DNA of 64,000 nt. Source: Winogradskyella sp. Its GTDB lineage: Bacteria; Bacteroidota; Bacteroidia; Flavobacteriales; Flavobacteriaceae. Both the position numbers and the translations under genes were made by a program. This document shows positions 7,980 through 16,725 of the stretch, in pieces. Position 1 is the stretch's first letter. Each line of letters opens with the position of its first letter. Location of the stretch: positions 248,001 through 312,000 of the forward strand of contig NZ_JANQIM010000005.1 of the NCBI RefSeq assembly GCF_028282165.1. The letters are read 5' to 3'. The notes beneath the pieces are model-generated. The model was not told the origin of the DNA and made no database searches. It saw nothing but the letters and a program-made list of their open reading frames with translations.

Positions 7980-8987
7980 ATGTCGCAGTCGTTGGTAAGT
8001 ATATTAATTCCTTTTAAGAACACCGAGTCATTTATTGCTAAATGTATGACCTCCATTTTAACTCAGACTTACTGCCAATGGGAAGCTATTTTTGTTGATG
8101 ACCATTCTGACGATTTATCTTCGGCTATTGTTGAGGAATATACTAGAAATGATCCTAGAATAAAATGCTACAAAAATGAAGGAACAGGTATTATTGAAGC
8201 CTTAAGAACTGCTTTTAAGAATTGTACTGGAGAATACATTACCCGAATGGATAGCGATGACATTATGACGCCTAACCGACTAGACGTTATGGTAAATAGC
8301 CTTGTAAAATATGGCAAAGGTCATTTAGCCGTGGGCCAAGTAAACTATTTTAGAGCAGATGGTGTTAGCGATGGTTACGCGCGTTACGAACGTTGGATCA
8401 ATCAATTAACGCAAACCGGAAGCAACTATTCCGAAATCTACAAAGAATGTGTAATACCTTCGCCTTGTTGGATGTTGTATCGTGATGATTTTATAGCTTG
8501 CGAGGGTTTTGAGCCCAATCGCTATCCTGAGGATTATGATCTTACCTTCAGGTTTTACAGAGCCGGCTATAAATGCATTCCTTGCAATGAGATTCTGCTC
8601 CACTGGCGTGATTATGATTCGCGTACTTCGAGAACTCACGAGCATTACGCTATAAATTATTTTCTGGACATTAAAGTATATTACTTTTTAGAGTTAGATT
8701 ATGACAGCAACAGGCCATTGACCGTTTGGGGGGCAGGAAATAAGGGTAAAACTGTAGCTAAATTATTGATTAAAAACCAAATTCCATTTTATTGGATTTG
8801 TGATAACCAAAAGAAAATCGGCAAGGACATTTATGGCCAAAAACTCCTTAATTTTAATTATCTGCAACAACTCGACAGTCCTCAAAGCATAGTCACAGTG
8901 GCTAATGAGGATGAACAAAAAACCATTACTGAGTATTTTAAAATACATAAAATGTCTTCAATGAAAGATTACTTTTTTTTCTGTTAA
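7980..8987 (+). CDS. Family 2 glycosyltransferase with a Rossmann-like C-terminal extension
   Basis: 335 residues, cytoplasmic or membrane-associated. Residues 1-235 are a GT-A fold: the nucleotide-binding start VSILIPFKN, FVDDHSDD at about 38-45 and the metal-binding DSDD at 91-94, with PEDYDLTFRF as the acceptor-side motif. Residues about 245-335 are not part of a standard GT2: LTVWGAGNKGKTVAKLL followed by FYWICDNQKKIGK looks like the start of a nucleotide-binding Rossmann fold, as seen at the C-terminus of some sugar methyltransferases. The sugar and acceptor are unknown. It is a single gene, divergent from the M61 gene. Confidence 0.9.
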   Translation: MSQSLVSILIPFKNTESFIAKCMTSILTQTYCQWEAIFVDDHSDDLSSAIVEEYTRNDPRIKCYKNEGTGIIEALRTAFKNCTGEYITRMDSDDIMTPNRLDVMVNSLVKYGKGHLAVGQVNYFRADGVSDGYARYERWINQLTQTGSNYSEIYKECVIPSPCWMLYRDDFIACEGFEPNRYPEDYDLTFRFYRAGYKCIPCNEILLHWRDYDSRTSRTHEHYAINYFLDIKVYYFLELDYDSNRPLTVWGAGNKGKTVAKLLIKNQIPFYWICDNQKKIGKDIYGQKLLNFNYLQQLDSPQSIVTVANEDEQKTITEYFKIHKMSSMKDYFFFC

Positions 8988-9027
8988 AATTCTCAAAAGC
9001 GCAATACTGTTATCCTTTTTCATTTTC

Positions 9028-9035
9028 TATATTTG
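9028..9035 (+). promoter_or_regulatory. Candidate -7 box of the BatA-like operon
   Basis: TATATTTG matches TAnnTTTG and lies 28 bp before the BatA-like start codon. No convincing -33 TTG is at the expected distance. Confidence 0.4.
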
Positions 9036-9062
9036 GCTAAATAATAATCCTAGACAACAGGA

Positions 9063-10988
9063 ATGCAGTTTAAACATCCCGAATTACTTTACGCTTTATT
9101 TTTACTGATCATTCCTATTCTTATTCATTTATTTCAATTACGTCGTTTTCAGAAAGTACAGTTCACCAATGTTAAATTTTTAAAAGCCGTAAAATTACAA
9201 ACGCGTAAAAGTTCCCAATTGAAAAAATGGTTGACCTTATTATCGCGTCTGTTGCTTTTGACCTGTGCCATAATAGCTTTTGCACAACCATTTATTCCAA
9301 ATACTGAAGATTTTAATGAGTCTCAAGAAACCGTTATTTACTTAGACAACTCTTACAGTATGCAAGCAAAGGGTAGTAATGGAACTTTGCTAAACGAAGC
9401 TATCCAAGATATTATAAATACACTATCGGAAGACGAATCCATTAGTCTATTTACCAATAATCAGACCTTTAGAAATACCACTATAAAGGCCCTTAAAAAT
9501 GATTTAATTCAATTAGAGCACTCGTCAACTCAACTCAATTATAACGCTCTATATTTAAAGGGAAAACAACTGTTTTCCAATGACCTTGATTCGAAAAAGA
9601 ATTTGGTTTTAGTATCTGATTTTCAACAAAAAAATAGTCCGCTTTCTTTTGAGGTTGATAGTACTGTAAATTTAAAATTGGTGCAGCCCAAATCAACTAT
9701 ACGCACCAATGTGAGTATCGATAGTATTTATGTCTCTGATGCTTCGGCAGAAGCATTAGACCTAAACGTGAAGCTTTCTAACCAAGGAGAGTCCCTAGAA
9801 AATGTCACCATCTCATTGTTTAACGACAATGAATTATTAGCAAAAAGTGCGGTAGATATTGATGGTGAAGCCGAAACGCGCTTTACAATTTCTAATGATA
9901 TTATCATTAATGGTAAATTGGTTATTGAAGATGCAGGATTACAATATGATAATACCTTCTATTTTAATATTAACTCTAAACCAAAAATTAAGGTTTTAGC
10001 TATCAATGAATTGGCTGAGGATAATTTCTTAAAACGTATCTACACGGATGACGAATTTGGTTACCAGAGTTATACGATTAATGCACTTAATTTTAATTTA
10101 ATTCCAGATCAAAATTTAATCATCCTAAACGAGCTTGAGACCATTTCAGAAGCTTTGAGAATCGCATTATGGGATTTTAGTCAAGATGGTGGAAATATTT
10201 TGATTATTCCTTCAGAAAATAGCAAATTAATATCTTATAATCAGCTATTTAAGAATATAAATTTATCTACATTAGGATATGCTAACCCTAATGAAAAACG
10301 CATAACAACTATCAATTACGATCATCCTTTATTACAAAATGCCTTCTATTCTAAAGTTACAAATTTTCAATATCCCAAAGTCGGTACAACGTTCAAATTT
10401 TCTTATAATGGCGATGCCATTTTATCCTTTGAGGATGGTACGGCTTTCTTAAAAGGAAACGATAAATCTTATATATTTTCAGCAGCCTTAAACGATGATA
10501 ATTCAAATTTCAAAAATTCTCCTCTAATTGTGCCTGTACTTTATAATATTGGAAAGCAAAGTTTAGAATTACCACAACTCTATTATTCCATTGGGCAACC
10601 AAATTCCATAGCTATTAGTGCGATTTTAGGACAAGATGATATATTAACATTAAGCTCTGGTAAGACTTCTGTTATTCCACTTCAAAAAACGTATAGTAAA
10701 TCTGTAGTTTTGGAAACGGAAGATTATCCAAATGCGGCAGGTATTCTTAATGTAAAAAACAAAACGGAAATCTTGCAAAATTTAAGCTTTAATTATAATA
10801 GACGAGAAAGCAATCTCATTTATCATGATTTGAGGACCATGAGTAATACAACTTTTGATCATAGCCTTGCATCAACCATCGATGACATAAAAAGTAGCAC
10901 AACTATTAATGCACTATGGAAATGGTTTGTTATTTTTGCCCTAGTATTTTTAATCATAGAAATACTTCTACTAAAATATCTTAAATGA
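9063..10988 (+). CDS. BatA-type membrane protein with a VWA-like domain
   Basis: 641 residues. The N-terminus is the BatA double transmembrane module: LLYALFLLIIPILIHLF, a basic loop (LRRFQKVQFTNVKFLKAV), then LLSRLLLLTCAIIAFAQPF. A von Willebrand A-like domain starts near residue 90 with the MIDAS-type LDNSYSM (DxSxS). A final transmembrane helix (WFVIFALVFLIIEILLL) closes the protein. Bat proteins are Bacteroidetes envelope proteins linked to stress tolerance. This longer form is a relative rather than classic BatA. Its stop overlaps the next start by 4 bp (ATGA), so it is translationally coupled with the dihydroorotase-like gene. Confidence 0.85.
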   Translation: MQFKHPELLYALFLLIIPILIHLFQLRRFQKVQFTNVKFLKAVKLQTRKSSQLKKWLTLLSRLLLLTCAIIAFAQPFIPNTEDFNESQETVIYLDNSYSMQAKGSNGTLLNEAIQDIINTLSEDESISLFTNNQTFRNTTIKALKNDLIQLEHSSTQLNYNALYLKGKQLFSNDLDSKKNLVLVSDFQQKNSPLSFEVDSTVNLKLVQPKSTIRTNVSIDSIYVSDASAEALDLNVKLSNQGESLENVTISLFNDNELLAKSAVDIDGEAETRFTISNDIIINGKLVIEDAGLQYDNTFYFNINSKPKIKVLAINELAEDNFLKRIYTDDEFGYQSYTINALNFNLIPDQNLIILNELETISEALRIALWDFSQDGGNILIIPSENSKLISYNQLFKNINLSTLGYANPNEKRITTINYDHPLLQNAFYSKVTNFQYPKVGTTFKFSYNGDAILSFEDGTAFLKGNDKSYIFSAALNDDNSNFKNSPLIVPVLYNIGKQSLELPQLYYSIGQPNSIAISAILGQDDILTLSSGKTSVIPLQKTYSKSVVLETEDYPNAAGILNVKNKTEILQNLSFNYNRRESNLIYHDLRTMSNTTFDHSLASTIDDIKSSTTINALWKWFVIFALVFLIIEILLLKYLK

Positions 10989-12238
10989 ACGTACTTATAA
11001 AATCTGCCACTATCGTTGATTCTAAGAGTGATTTTCACAACGAAACGGTTGATATTTTAATTGAAAAAGGTCGTATCTCTAAGATTTCCAAACGCATTTC
11101 AAATCCTAATGATTATAGAGAAGTAAAACTTGATAACCTTCATGTATCACAAGGTTGGTTTGATAGTAGTGTATCTTTTGGAGAGCCTGGTTATGAAGAA
11201 CGTGAAACTATTGACAATGGATTAGAAACAGCTTCGCAATCCGGATTTACTGCTGTTGCCTTAAATCCAAATACAAACCCAGCTGTAGACAGTTTTGCTG
11301 ATATTACGTTTGTAAAGTCCAAAGCACTTAACAAAGCAACTAGTCTCTATCCAATTGGTGCTTTAACAAAATCTAGTCATGGTGAAGATCTAGCCGAGCT
11401 TTTTGATATGAAAAATGCCGGAGCCGTTGCGTTTTACGACTATCAAAAACCTATTTCTAATCCCAACCTAATGAAAATTGCTTTACAATACGCAAGCAAT
11501 TTTGAAGGTTTAGTGTGCTCATTTCCACAAGAATCAAAGATTTCTGGTTTAGGTGTGGCTAACGAACATATAAACAGTACCAAATTAGGACTAAAAGGTA
11601 ATCCTGCCCTAGCGGAAGAGCTTCAAGTTTCGAGAGATTTGTTTTTGCTAGAATACACTCAGGGAAAACTACACATACCAACCATATCCACAGCAAAATC
11701 AGTAGCTTTGATTAAAGCGGCAAAAGCCAAAAAATTAGATGTTACTTGCAGTGTAGCCATACATAATTTGGCACTTACAGATGATAGCTTAAACGGTTTT
11801 GACACCAGATATAAGGTTTTACCACCCTTACGTACACAAAACGATTGCGACGCCCTTGTAGAAGGTTTGAAAGATGGCACCATAGATATGGTGACTACCG
11901 ATCACAATCCAATAGATATTGAAGATAAAAAAGTAGAATTTGATTATGCCAAATACGGTACCATAGGTTTAGAATCAGCATTTGGTGTATTACAAACCAT
12001 ATTCACAACAAAAAAAGCTATTCAACTTTTGAAGCAAGGAAAATCAAGATTCGGTGTTGCAGAATCATCTATAAATATTGGAGAAATTGCCGATTTAAGC
12101 TTGTTTAATCCTGATACAAAATATCAGTTTAGTAAATCTAACATTACTTCGAGATCCAAAAATTCTGCATTCTTGGGTATGGAATTAAAAGGTAAGGCTT
12201 ACGGAGTAATTGCCAATAACAAAATTGTTTTAAAATAA
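10985..12238 (+). CDS. Dihydroorotase-like amidohydrolase, probably catalytically inactive
   Basis: 417 residues with the length and overall pattern of type I dihydroorotase (urea amidohydrolase superfamily). The metal-binding HxH that normally follows the first strand (DxHxHxREPG) reads WFDSSVSFGEPG at 57-67, so both histidines are serine (S61, S63). The late motif TTDHNPI near 300 is kept. A protein lacking HxH cannot build the usual binuclear metal site, which is the pattern of PyrC pseudoenzymes that act as structural partners of aspartate carbamoyltransferase. That role is inference. It overlaps the BatA-like gene by 4 bp and the next gene by 1 bp (TAATG). Confidence 0.85.
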   Translation: MNVLIKSATIVDSKSDFHNETVDILIEKGRISKISKRISNPNDYREVKLDNLHVSQGWFDSSVSFGEPGYEERETIDNGLETASQSGFTAVALNPNTNPAVDSFADITFVKSKALNKATSLYPIGALTKSSHGEDLAELFDMKNAGAVAFYDYQKPISNPNLMKIALQYASNFEGLVCSFPQESKISGLGVANEHINSTKLGLKGNPALAEELQVSRDLFLLEYTQGKLHIPTISTAKSVALIKAAKAKKLDVTCSVAIHNLALTDDSLNGFDTRYKVLPPLRTQNDCDALVEGLKDGTIDMVTTDHNPIDIEDKKVEFDYAKYGTIGLESAFGVLQTIFTTKKAIQLLKQGKSRFGVAESSINIGEIADLSLFNPDTKYQFSKSNITSRSKNSAFLGMELKGKAYGVIANNKIVLK

Positions 12239-12570
12239 TGGATCAAAATACTATTGAAGAAGGCAAAACTTTAGGCATAGTAACATACTTAACCTTATTT
12301 GGAACTTTGATTGCTTTTTTTATGAACCAAGAAAGGAAAAATCCTTTTACATCTTTCCATGTAAGACAGTCACTTGGTTTAGGATTGCTTTACATAATGA
12401 TTGCTTTTGTTGTCAGCAGTTTTAATAGTATGAATATTAGCATGGCTTTTTGGATATTTTTTTCGGTATTATACTTCTACGGGATTTTTGGAGCTATCAC
12501 TGGAAAGATGAATAAAATTCCTTTGCTTGGTGAATTTTTTCAGAATTTATTTAAAAACATTGGGCAGTAA
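12238..12570 (+). CDS. Small membrane protein, DUF4870/Tic20-like
   Basis: 110 residues with about three transmembrane helices: TLGIVTYLTLFGTLIAFFMN, an amphipathic FTSFHVRQSLGLGLLYIMIAFVV, and ISMAFWIFFSVLYFYGIFGAIT. The FHxRQ motif between helices 1 and 2 is typical of the DUF4870/Tic20-like family, which has no proven bacterial function. Translation is coupled to the preceding gene (TAATG overlap), and the esterase gene follows after 2 bp. Confidence 0.8.
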   Translation: MDQNTIEEGKTLGIVTYLTLFGTLIAFFMNQERKNPFTSFHVRQSLGLGLLYIMIAFVVSSFNSMNISMAFWIFFSVLYFYGIFGAITGKMNKIPLLGEFFQNLFKNIGQ

Positions 12571-12572
12571 GA

Positions 12573-13217
12573 ATGACTGACTTACACTATATTAAAAGGC
12601 CTTCTTCTCTAAAAGAAAATGCACCGTTACTTATTATGTGCCATGGTTATGGCAGTGACGAAAATGACTTGTTTTCATTTGCTTCAGAATTACCATCAGA
12701 ATTATTCATTATTTCTCTGAGAGCGCCCCATACAATGTTCCCTTTTGGCAATGCTTGGTACGCCATAAATTTTGATGCCGAAAAAGGAAAGTGGAGTGAT
12801 AATGACCAAGCCAGAACCTCAGTGGACTTAATTTCAGGATTTATAGATTATGCTTGCCATACATATCCCGTAAATGCTGATAATGTAACACTTTTAGGCT
12901 TTAGTCAAGGGACTATTCTAAGCATTGCAGTAGCGTTAAATTATCCTAAAAAAGTGAAAAATGTAGTAGCGTTAAGTGGCTACATTAATGAAGAAATCCT
13001 TCCAGATCGTATTGATGATGAAGATGTACTGCACTTAAATTTCTTCTGTTCCCATGGCACTGTAGACCAAGTAATTCCTGTGGATTGGGCCAAAAAAACA
13101 CCAAGTTTTTTAGAGAATTTAAGTATAAACTATATCTATAAAGAATACCCTGTTGGGCATGGCGTTGCTCCACAGAACTTTTATGATTTTACCGCTTGGC
13201 TGAAACAATACGTCTAA
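12573..13217 (+). CDS. Alpha/beta-hydrolase, carboxylesterase/phospholipase type
   Basis: 214 residues, cytoplasmic. The catalytic triad is visible: nucleophile Ser111 in GFSQG, Asp165 in HGTVDQVIP and His196 in YPVGHGV. The oxyanion strand is LLIMCHGYGSDENDL. This is the Estb/YpfH-like esterase family (PF02230), usually acting on short acyl esters or lysophospholipids. It is the last gene of the run from 9063 and converges on the next minus-strand gene with a 4-bp overlap of stop codons. Confidence 0.92.
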   Translation: MTDLHYIKRPSSLKENAPLLIMCHGYGSDENDLFSFASELPSELFIISLRAPHTMFPFGNAWYAINFDAEKGKWSDNDQARTSVDLISGFIDYACHTYPVNADNVTLLGFSQGTILSIAVALNYPKKVKNVVALSGYINEEILPDRIDDEDVLHLNFFCSHGTVDQVIPVDWAKKTPSFLENLSINYIYKEYPVGHGVAPQNFYDFTAWLKQYV

Positions 13218-13720
13218 CCCAACTTAGGATACATAAAGTACTCTACCAACTTATACTTTAGATCGTTATTTTCATCAATTTCATAGGTTACAAAAATCTC
13301 ACCCCAATGTTCACCATCCGTAAAATTGGCCAGTATCCACCTATGATTTACAATTCTAATTTTATTTATGAGAAGTTTAGAATCTGTCATAGATACAAAA
13401 GGAACAATAGGATGGTCTTCGCCTTCATAATCATTCATATTGTACAATCCTTCTGTTATAGCTTTTATCAATTCATCGGCATCATAACCTTGAACAATAA
13501 AATAATCTAGAGCATTGTCATTGCGGTCTATGTTAAAATAGTTAAGCTCAAAATTTTGATCCTCTAAATCAGTAATGGTTTTTTCTTGGGTCTCAATCTT
13601 AGTCTTAAATGCTCTAATATCCTTTTCATATTTGTCAATAATATTTTTAGAATTGACATATTGAAAAATAATCAGTAGGGTCGAAAAGATAAATAGGTAC
13701 ATAAAAACTCTGCTCTTCAT
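13214..13720 (-). CDS. Membrane-anchored protein with a coiled coil, function unknown
   Basis: 168 residues. One N-terminal membrane anchor (VFMYLFIFSTLLIIFQYV, residues 5-22) is followed by a coiled coil (about 28-60, heptads such as DIRAFKTKIETQEKTITDLEDQNFEL). The C-terminal 100 residues form a soluble alpha/beta domain ending in VTYEIDENNDLKYKLVEYFMYPK. I recognise it only as a conserved flavobacterial hypothetical protein. It is encoded 9 bp downstream of the metallo-hydrolase gene and is probably in one operon with it. Confidence 0.75.
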   Translation of the reverse strand: MKSRVFMYLFIFSTLLIIFQYVNSKNIIDKYEKDIRAFKTKIETQEKTITDLEDQNFELNYFNIDRNDNALDYFIVQGYDADELIKAITEGLYNMNDYEGEDHPIVPFVSMTDSKLLINKIRIVNHRWILANFTDGEHWGEIFVTYEIDENNDLKYKLVEYFMYPKLG

Positions 13721-13729
13721 ATCTAAATC

Positions 13730-14491
13730 TTAAATAGTAATTTGTAAATTATCGTATGCCAGAAAAACGTTTTCCGGTAACTTTTGTTGCACATCATCAT
13801 GAAATCCTAAATGGTGACTTATATGTGTTAAATAGGCTCGTTTAGGTTGCACTTCATTGATAAAATCCAGAGCTTCCTCAAGGTTAAAGTGTGATATATG
13901 TGGTTCTTCGCGTAAGGCATTCACAACTAATACCTCAAGATTTTGAAGCTTTTTTACTTCGGCAGAAGGAACTGTTTTCATGTCTGTTAGATAGGCAAAA
14001 TCCTTAAATCGAAAACCAAATACCTGAAGTTTGTAATGTAAACCATCAATTGGAATAACATCGAGGTTTCCCAATGTAAATGGTTTATTTTCTATTTTAT
14101 GTTTAGTTACACTCGGAACACCTGGATATTTGGCTTTTGTAGTAAAAATATAATCGAAACGCTTTTCCAATGCTTCAAATACACGCTGGTGTGCGTATAA
14201 ATCTATATCACCCTGACGAAAGAAAAATGGTCTAATATCATCCAATCCCATAGTATGGTCCGCATGTTCATGGGTAAACACCACACCATCAATTTTTGTA
14301 ACCTTAGCATTTAGCATTTGTTGCCTAAAATCTGGACCACAATCAACGACATAACAATAGTCATCCCATTCCACAAGAACTGAAACACGTAATCGCTTAT
14401 CCTTTGGATTATCGCTAAGACAAACGGGATGCGTGCTACCTATAATTGGTATTCCTTGCGATGTTCCAGTCCCCAAAAACGTTATTTTCAA
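13730..14491 (-). CDS. Metallo-beta-lactamase-fold hydrolase, PhnP-like
   Basis: 253 residues, cytoplasmic. The N-terminus ITFLGTGTSQGIPIIG is the PhnP/tRNase Z-type signature with its cysteine loop, and the metal site is THEHADH at 73-79. Later ligands are Asp in YLTDMK and His in LTHISHH. PhnP proteins are cyclic phosphodiesterases; here there are no phn genes, so a general phosphodiesterase role is safer. It is divergent from the 14582 gene and likely co-transcribed with 13214-13720. Confidence 0.9.
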   Translation of the reverse strand: MKITFLGTGTSQGIPIIGSTHPVCLSDNPKDKRLRVSVLVEWDDYCYVVDCGPDFRQQMLNAKVTKIDGVVFTHEHADHTMGLDDIRPFFFRQGDIDLYAHQRVFEALEKRFDYIFTTKAKYPGVPSVTKHKIENKPFTLGNLDVIPIDGLHYKLQVFGFRFKDFAYLTDMKTVPSAEVKKLQNLEVLVVNALREEPHISHFNLEEALDFINEVQPKRAYLTHISHHLGFHDDVQQKLPENVFLAYDNLQITI

Positions 14492-14526
14492 AGGTGTTAA
14501 GTTTGTAACAAAAATAAGCTTATTTT

Positions 14527-14556
14527 TTTGTTTGCTAAGCTAAATTAATACCTTTG
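14527..14556 (+). promoter_or_regulatory. Strong Bacteroidetes-type promoter
   Basis: TTTG at 14527-14530, 18-bp spacer, TACCTTTG at 14549-14556. Both boxes match the consensus (TTTG, TAnnTTTG). The ATG follows 25 bp later. Confidence 0.65.
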
Positions 14557-14581
14557 TAACACTGATGAAATCCCAACAACC

Positions 14582-16033
14582 ATGGAAGAAATAACGTATA
14601 AAGGGGACTCCGAATTTGAAAATATTCCTTCGCTAAAAGATAAGGCCCTACGTATTAACCTCAACAAAGACATCTACGGTACATTTGCAGAAATTGGTGC
14701 AGGACAAGAAACTGTGCGCCAGTTCTTTAGAGCTGGAGGAGCTTCTGGAACCATAGCAAAAACTATGTCTGCTTACGACAAAGACTTCAGTGATGCTATA
14801 TATGGCATTGAAGATGATAGGCGTTATGTTACCGAAGCTAGATTGAGAAAAATGCTCAACCACGAGGTTGGTCTTATTGAAAAGCGTATTATAAGAGAGA
14901 ATCATCCTAATAAACTTTTCTTCTCCTATGCCAATACTGTCGCTACCATAGATTTTGCAAAGAAATTTAAGGGTCATGGTTGGGTCGGTATAAAATATCA
15001 GGTGGCACCAGACCAAGACTACAACGACATTATTCTGCATATTCGTTTTAAGGAAAATGACGCCAGATTACAGCAAGAAACTTTAGGTAAATTAGGGACC
15101 AACTTAATTTATGGTGCTTTTTACAAATACAATCAACCTAGAAAATTATTACGTTACCTATACGATCATTTGGATAAAGATCAGATAGAAATCGATACTA
15201 TTAACTTTTCTGGTCCTGTGTTTAAAGACATAGATAACCGTTTAATGAGTTTACAGTTGGTAAAAAACGGAATGACAGATGCCGTGATGTTTGCACCAGA
15301 CGGCAACAACGTTTTACCAGCCCGAGTCCTTTACAAGAAGAATATTTTGGCTCTTAGAGGTAGCTTTAGACCTGTTACTAAAGTAAATATGGACATGTAT
15401 GAGAAGTCTTATGAAATGTTCATTAAGGAGAATAAGGTAGACAAAGAAAAGACACAGGTAATTTTTGAAATTACGTTATCTAACCTTCGTGCCGAAGGAG
15501 AAATAGATGAGCAAGACTTTATGGACCGTGCAAAATTGCTTTGTTCTTTGGGGCAAACCGTCTTGATTTCTAATTTTCAGGAATATTATAAACTTGTTGA
15601 ATATTTTTCTCAATACACCAGAAGCCGAATGGGACTTACCCTTGGTGTAAATAATTTGGTGGATATCTTTGATGAAAAATACTACCGCCATTTAAGTGGA
15701 GGTATTCTTGAAGCTTTTGGAAAACTCTTTTACAAAGATCTACGCGTTTATCTTTACCCGATGCAAAATGAGCATGGAGATATTACTAATAGTGAGAATC
15801 TAAAGGTGCATCCTCGTATGAAAGAGCTTTATAAATTTTTTAAATACAATGGTAAAGTCGTTGATATCACAGATTACGATTCCTCTAACCTATCTGTATT
15901 CTCGAGAACGGTCTTAAAAATGATTGCAAATGGAGAAGACGGATGGGAAGAAATGCTTCCAGAAGGTGTGGCCAAACTCATAAAGGAAAAGAGCCTGTTT
16001 GGTTGTGAGTCTGAAGAAGTAGTTCATAAATAA
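14582..16033 (+). CDS. Conserved 483-residue protein of unknown function
   Basis: Soluble, no signal peptide or membrane helix. The N-terminus LNKDIYGTFAEIGAGQETVRQFFRAGGASGTIAKTMSAYDKDFSDAIYG is very conserved in Bacteroidetes and other phyla. I recall databases labelling relatives as TonB-dependent receptor or nicotinate-nucleotide adenylyltransferase. Neither fits: there is no beta-barrel, plug or HxGH motif. I assign no function. It has a clear own promoter. Its original terminator is probably the hairpin at 19672, now separated from it by the mobile unit inserted 2 bp after its stop codon. Confidence 0.85.
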   Translation: MEEITYKGDSEFENIPSLKDKALRINLNKDIYGTFAEIGAGQETVRQFFRAGGASGTIAKTMSAYDKDFSDAIYGIEDDRRYVTEARLRKMLNHEVGLIEKRIIRENHPNKLFFSYANTVATIDFAKKFKGHGWVGIKYQVAPDQDYNDIILHIRFKENDARLQQETLGKLGTNLIYGAFYKYNQPRKLLRYLYDHLDKDQIEIDTINFSGPVFKDIDNRLMSLQLVKNGMTDAVMFAPDGNNVLPARVLYKKNILALRGSFRPVTKVNMDMYEKSYEMFIKENKVDKEKTQVIFEITLSNLRAEGEIDEQDFMDRAKLLCSLGQTVLISNFQEYYKLVEYFSQYTRSRMGLTLGVNNLVDIFDEKYYRHLSGGILEAFGKLFYKDLRVYLYPMQNEHGDITNSENLKVHPRMKELYKFFKYNGKVVDITDYDSSNLSVFSRTVLKMIANGEDGWEEMLPEGVAKLIKEKSLFGCESEEVVHK

Positions 16034-16035
16034 CA

Positions 16036-16040
16036 CTCAA
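16036..16040. repeat. Left target-site duplication CTCAA
   Basis: CTCAA directly precedes the left inverted repeat. The same five bases directly follow the right inverted repeat at 19655-19659. Five base pairs is a normal duplication length for IS1380-family transposition. Confidence 0.7.
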
Positions 16041-16056
16041 TGTAAAATACGCAGGT
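16041..16056 (+). repeat. Left terminal inverted repeat
   Basis: TGTAAAATACGCAGGT. It is identical over all 16 bases to the reverse complement of 19639-19654. Identity stops immediately inside. Confidence 0.8.
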
Positions 16057-16116
16057 GTATTTAATTGTAATTATAGGGCATTTTAAATTCAAACGCAATC
16101 AATATTTTTCGAAGTC

Positions 16117-16629
16117 TTAATTACCAACAGGTAATTTTACTGAATCAGCTTGTTTTTTTGAATCTATGATTAATTTTTCTTGTTCGGATGGCTCTGACTT
16201 GTTTTCGGGTAAAGATTTTTGTTCAATTTCGGAATCCCCTTTAGTTGTTAAGCGTTCTATAAAATCATAAGCACTATAAACACCTCCAAAAATTGCCAAA
16301 ACAAACAATATCCAAAATGTCTTATACCTATACTTAGAGAATAAATAATCGTAATATTCTTTTTTATCTGTCCTTAATTCCTTCTTTTGCTTCTCATCTA
16401 TATAACTTGACCAATTTTTATATTTAGCTACTTTATAACCTTCTTTAGTTACCGTAAACTTGAACTTCCCTACATAAACTATTAAGTCATTTCTTTTTAA
16501 TGCGGCAAGACTTTGTCTGTAATAATCGAAATCCTCTCTGATGTCAAAGTTCAAACCACTTTCTTCCGAAAATTCTTCTTCGTTTGACTCAATTAATTTC
16601 CTCAATAATTCAAAAGCCTTATTATCCAT
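16117..16629 (-). CDS. Passenger gene: winged-helix-like protein with one membrane helix
   Basis: 170 residues. Residues 1-75 are helical and end in a beta-hairpin-like stretch (LAALKRNDLIVYVGKFKFTVTKEGYKVAKY), resembling a small winged helix. A single transmembrane helix lies at about 104-122 (TFWILFVLAIFGGVYSAYDF) and the tail is charged and disordered. The layout suggests a membrane-tethered DNA-binding or sensing protein, but no family is recognised. It lies inside the mobile unit, 60 bp from the left inverted repeat and 96 bp downstream of the next passenger gene. Confidence 0.7.
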   Translation of the reverse strand: MDNKAFELLRKLIESNEEEFSEESGLNFDIREDFDYYRQSLAALKRNDLIVYVGKFKFTVTKEGYKVAKYKNWSSYIDEKQKKELRTDKKEYYDYLFSKYRYKTFWILFVLAIFGGVYSAYDFIERLTTKGDSEIEQKSLPENKSEPSEQEKLIIDSKKQADSVKLPVGN

Positions 16630-16725
16630 TTTTTAGTTCTATTTTAAAATTTGTCGGACTAAGATTCCAAATTATAGAAGTTATTTCAGATAACCAAGTA
16701 ATATTTCAATGGTGTTTATTATTGA

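Noticed and set aside
16033..16041. An 8-bp direct repeat ACACTCAA as the target duplication of the transposon
   Set aside because: The right copy takes its ACA from the end of the inverted repeat, so an 8-bp duplication would break the 16-bp symmetry. The 5-bp CTCAA keeps it.
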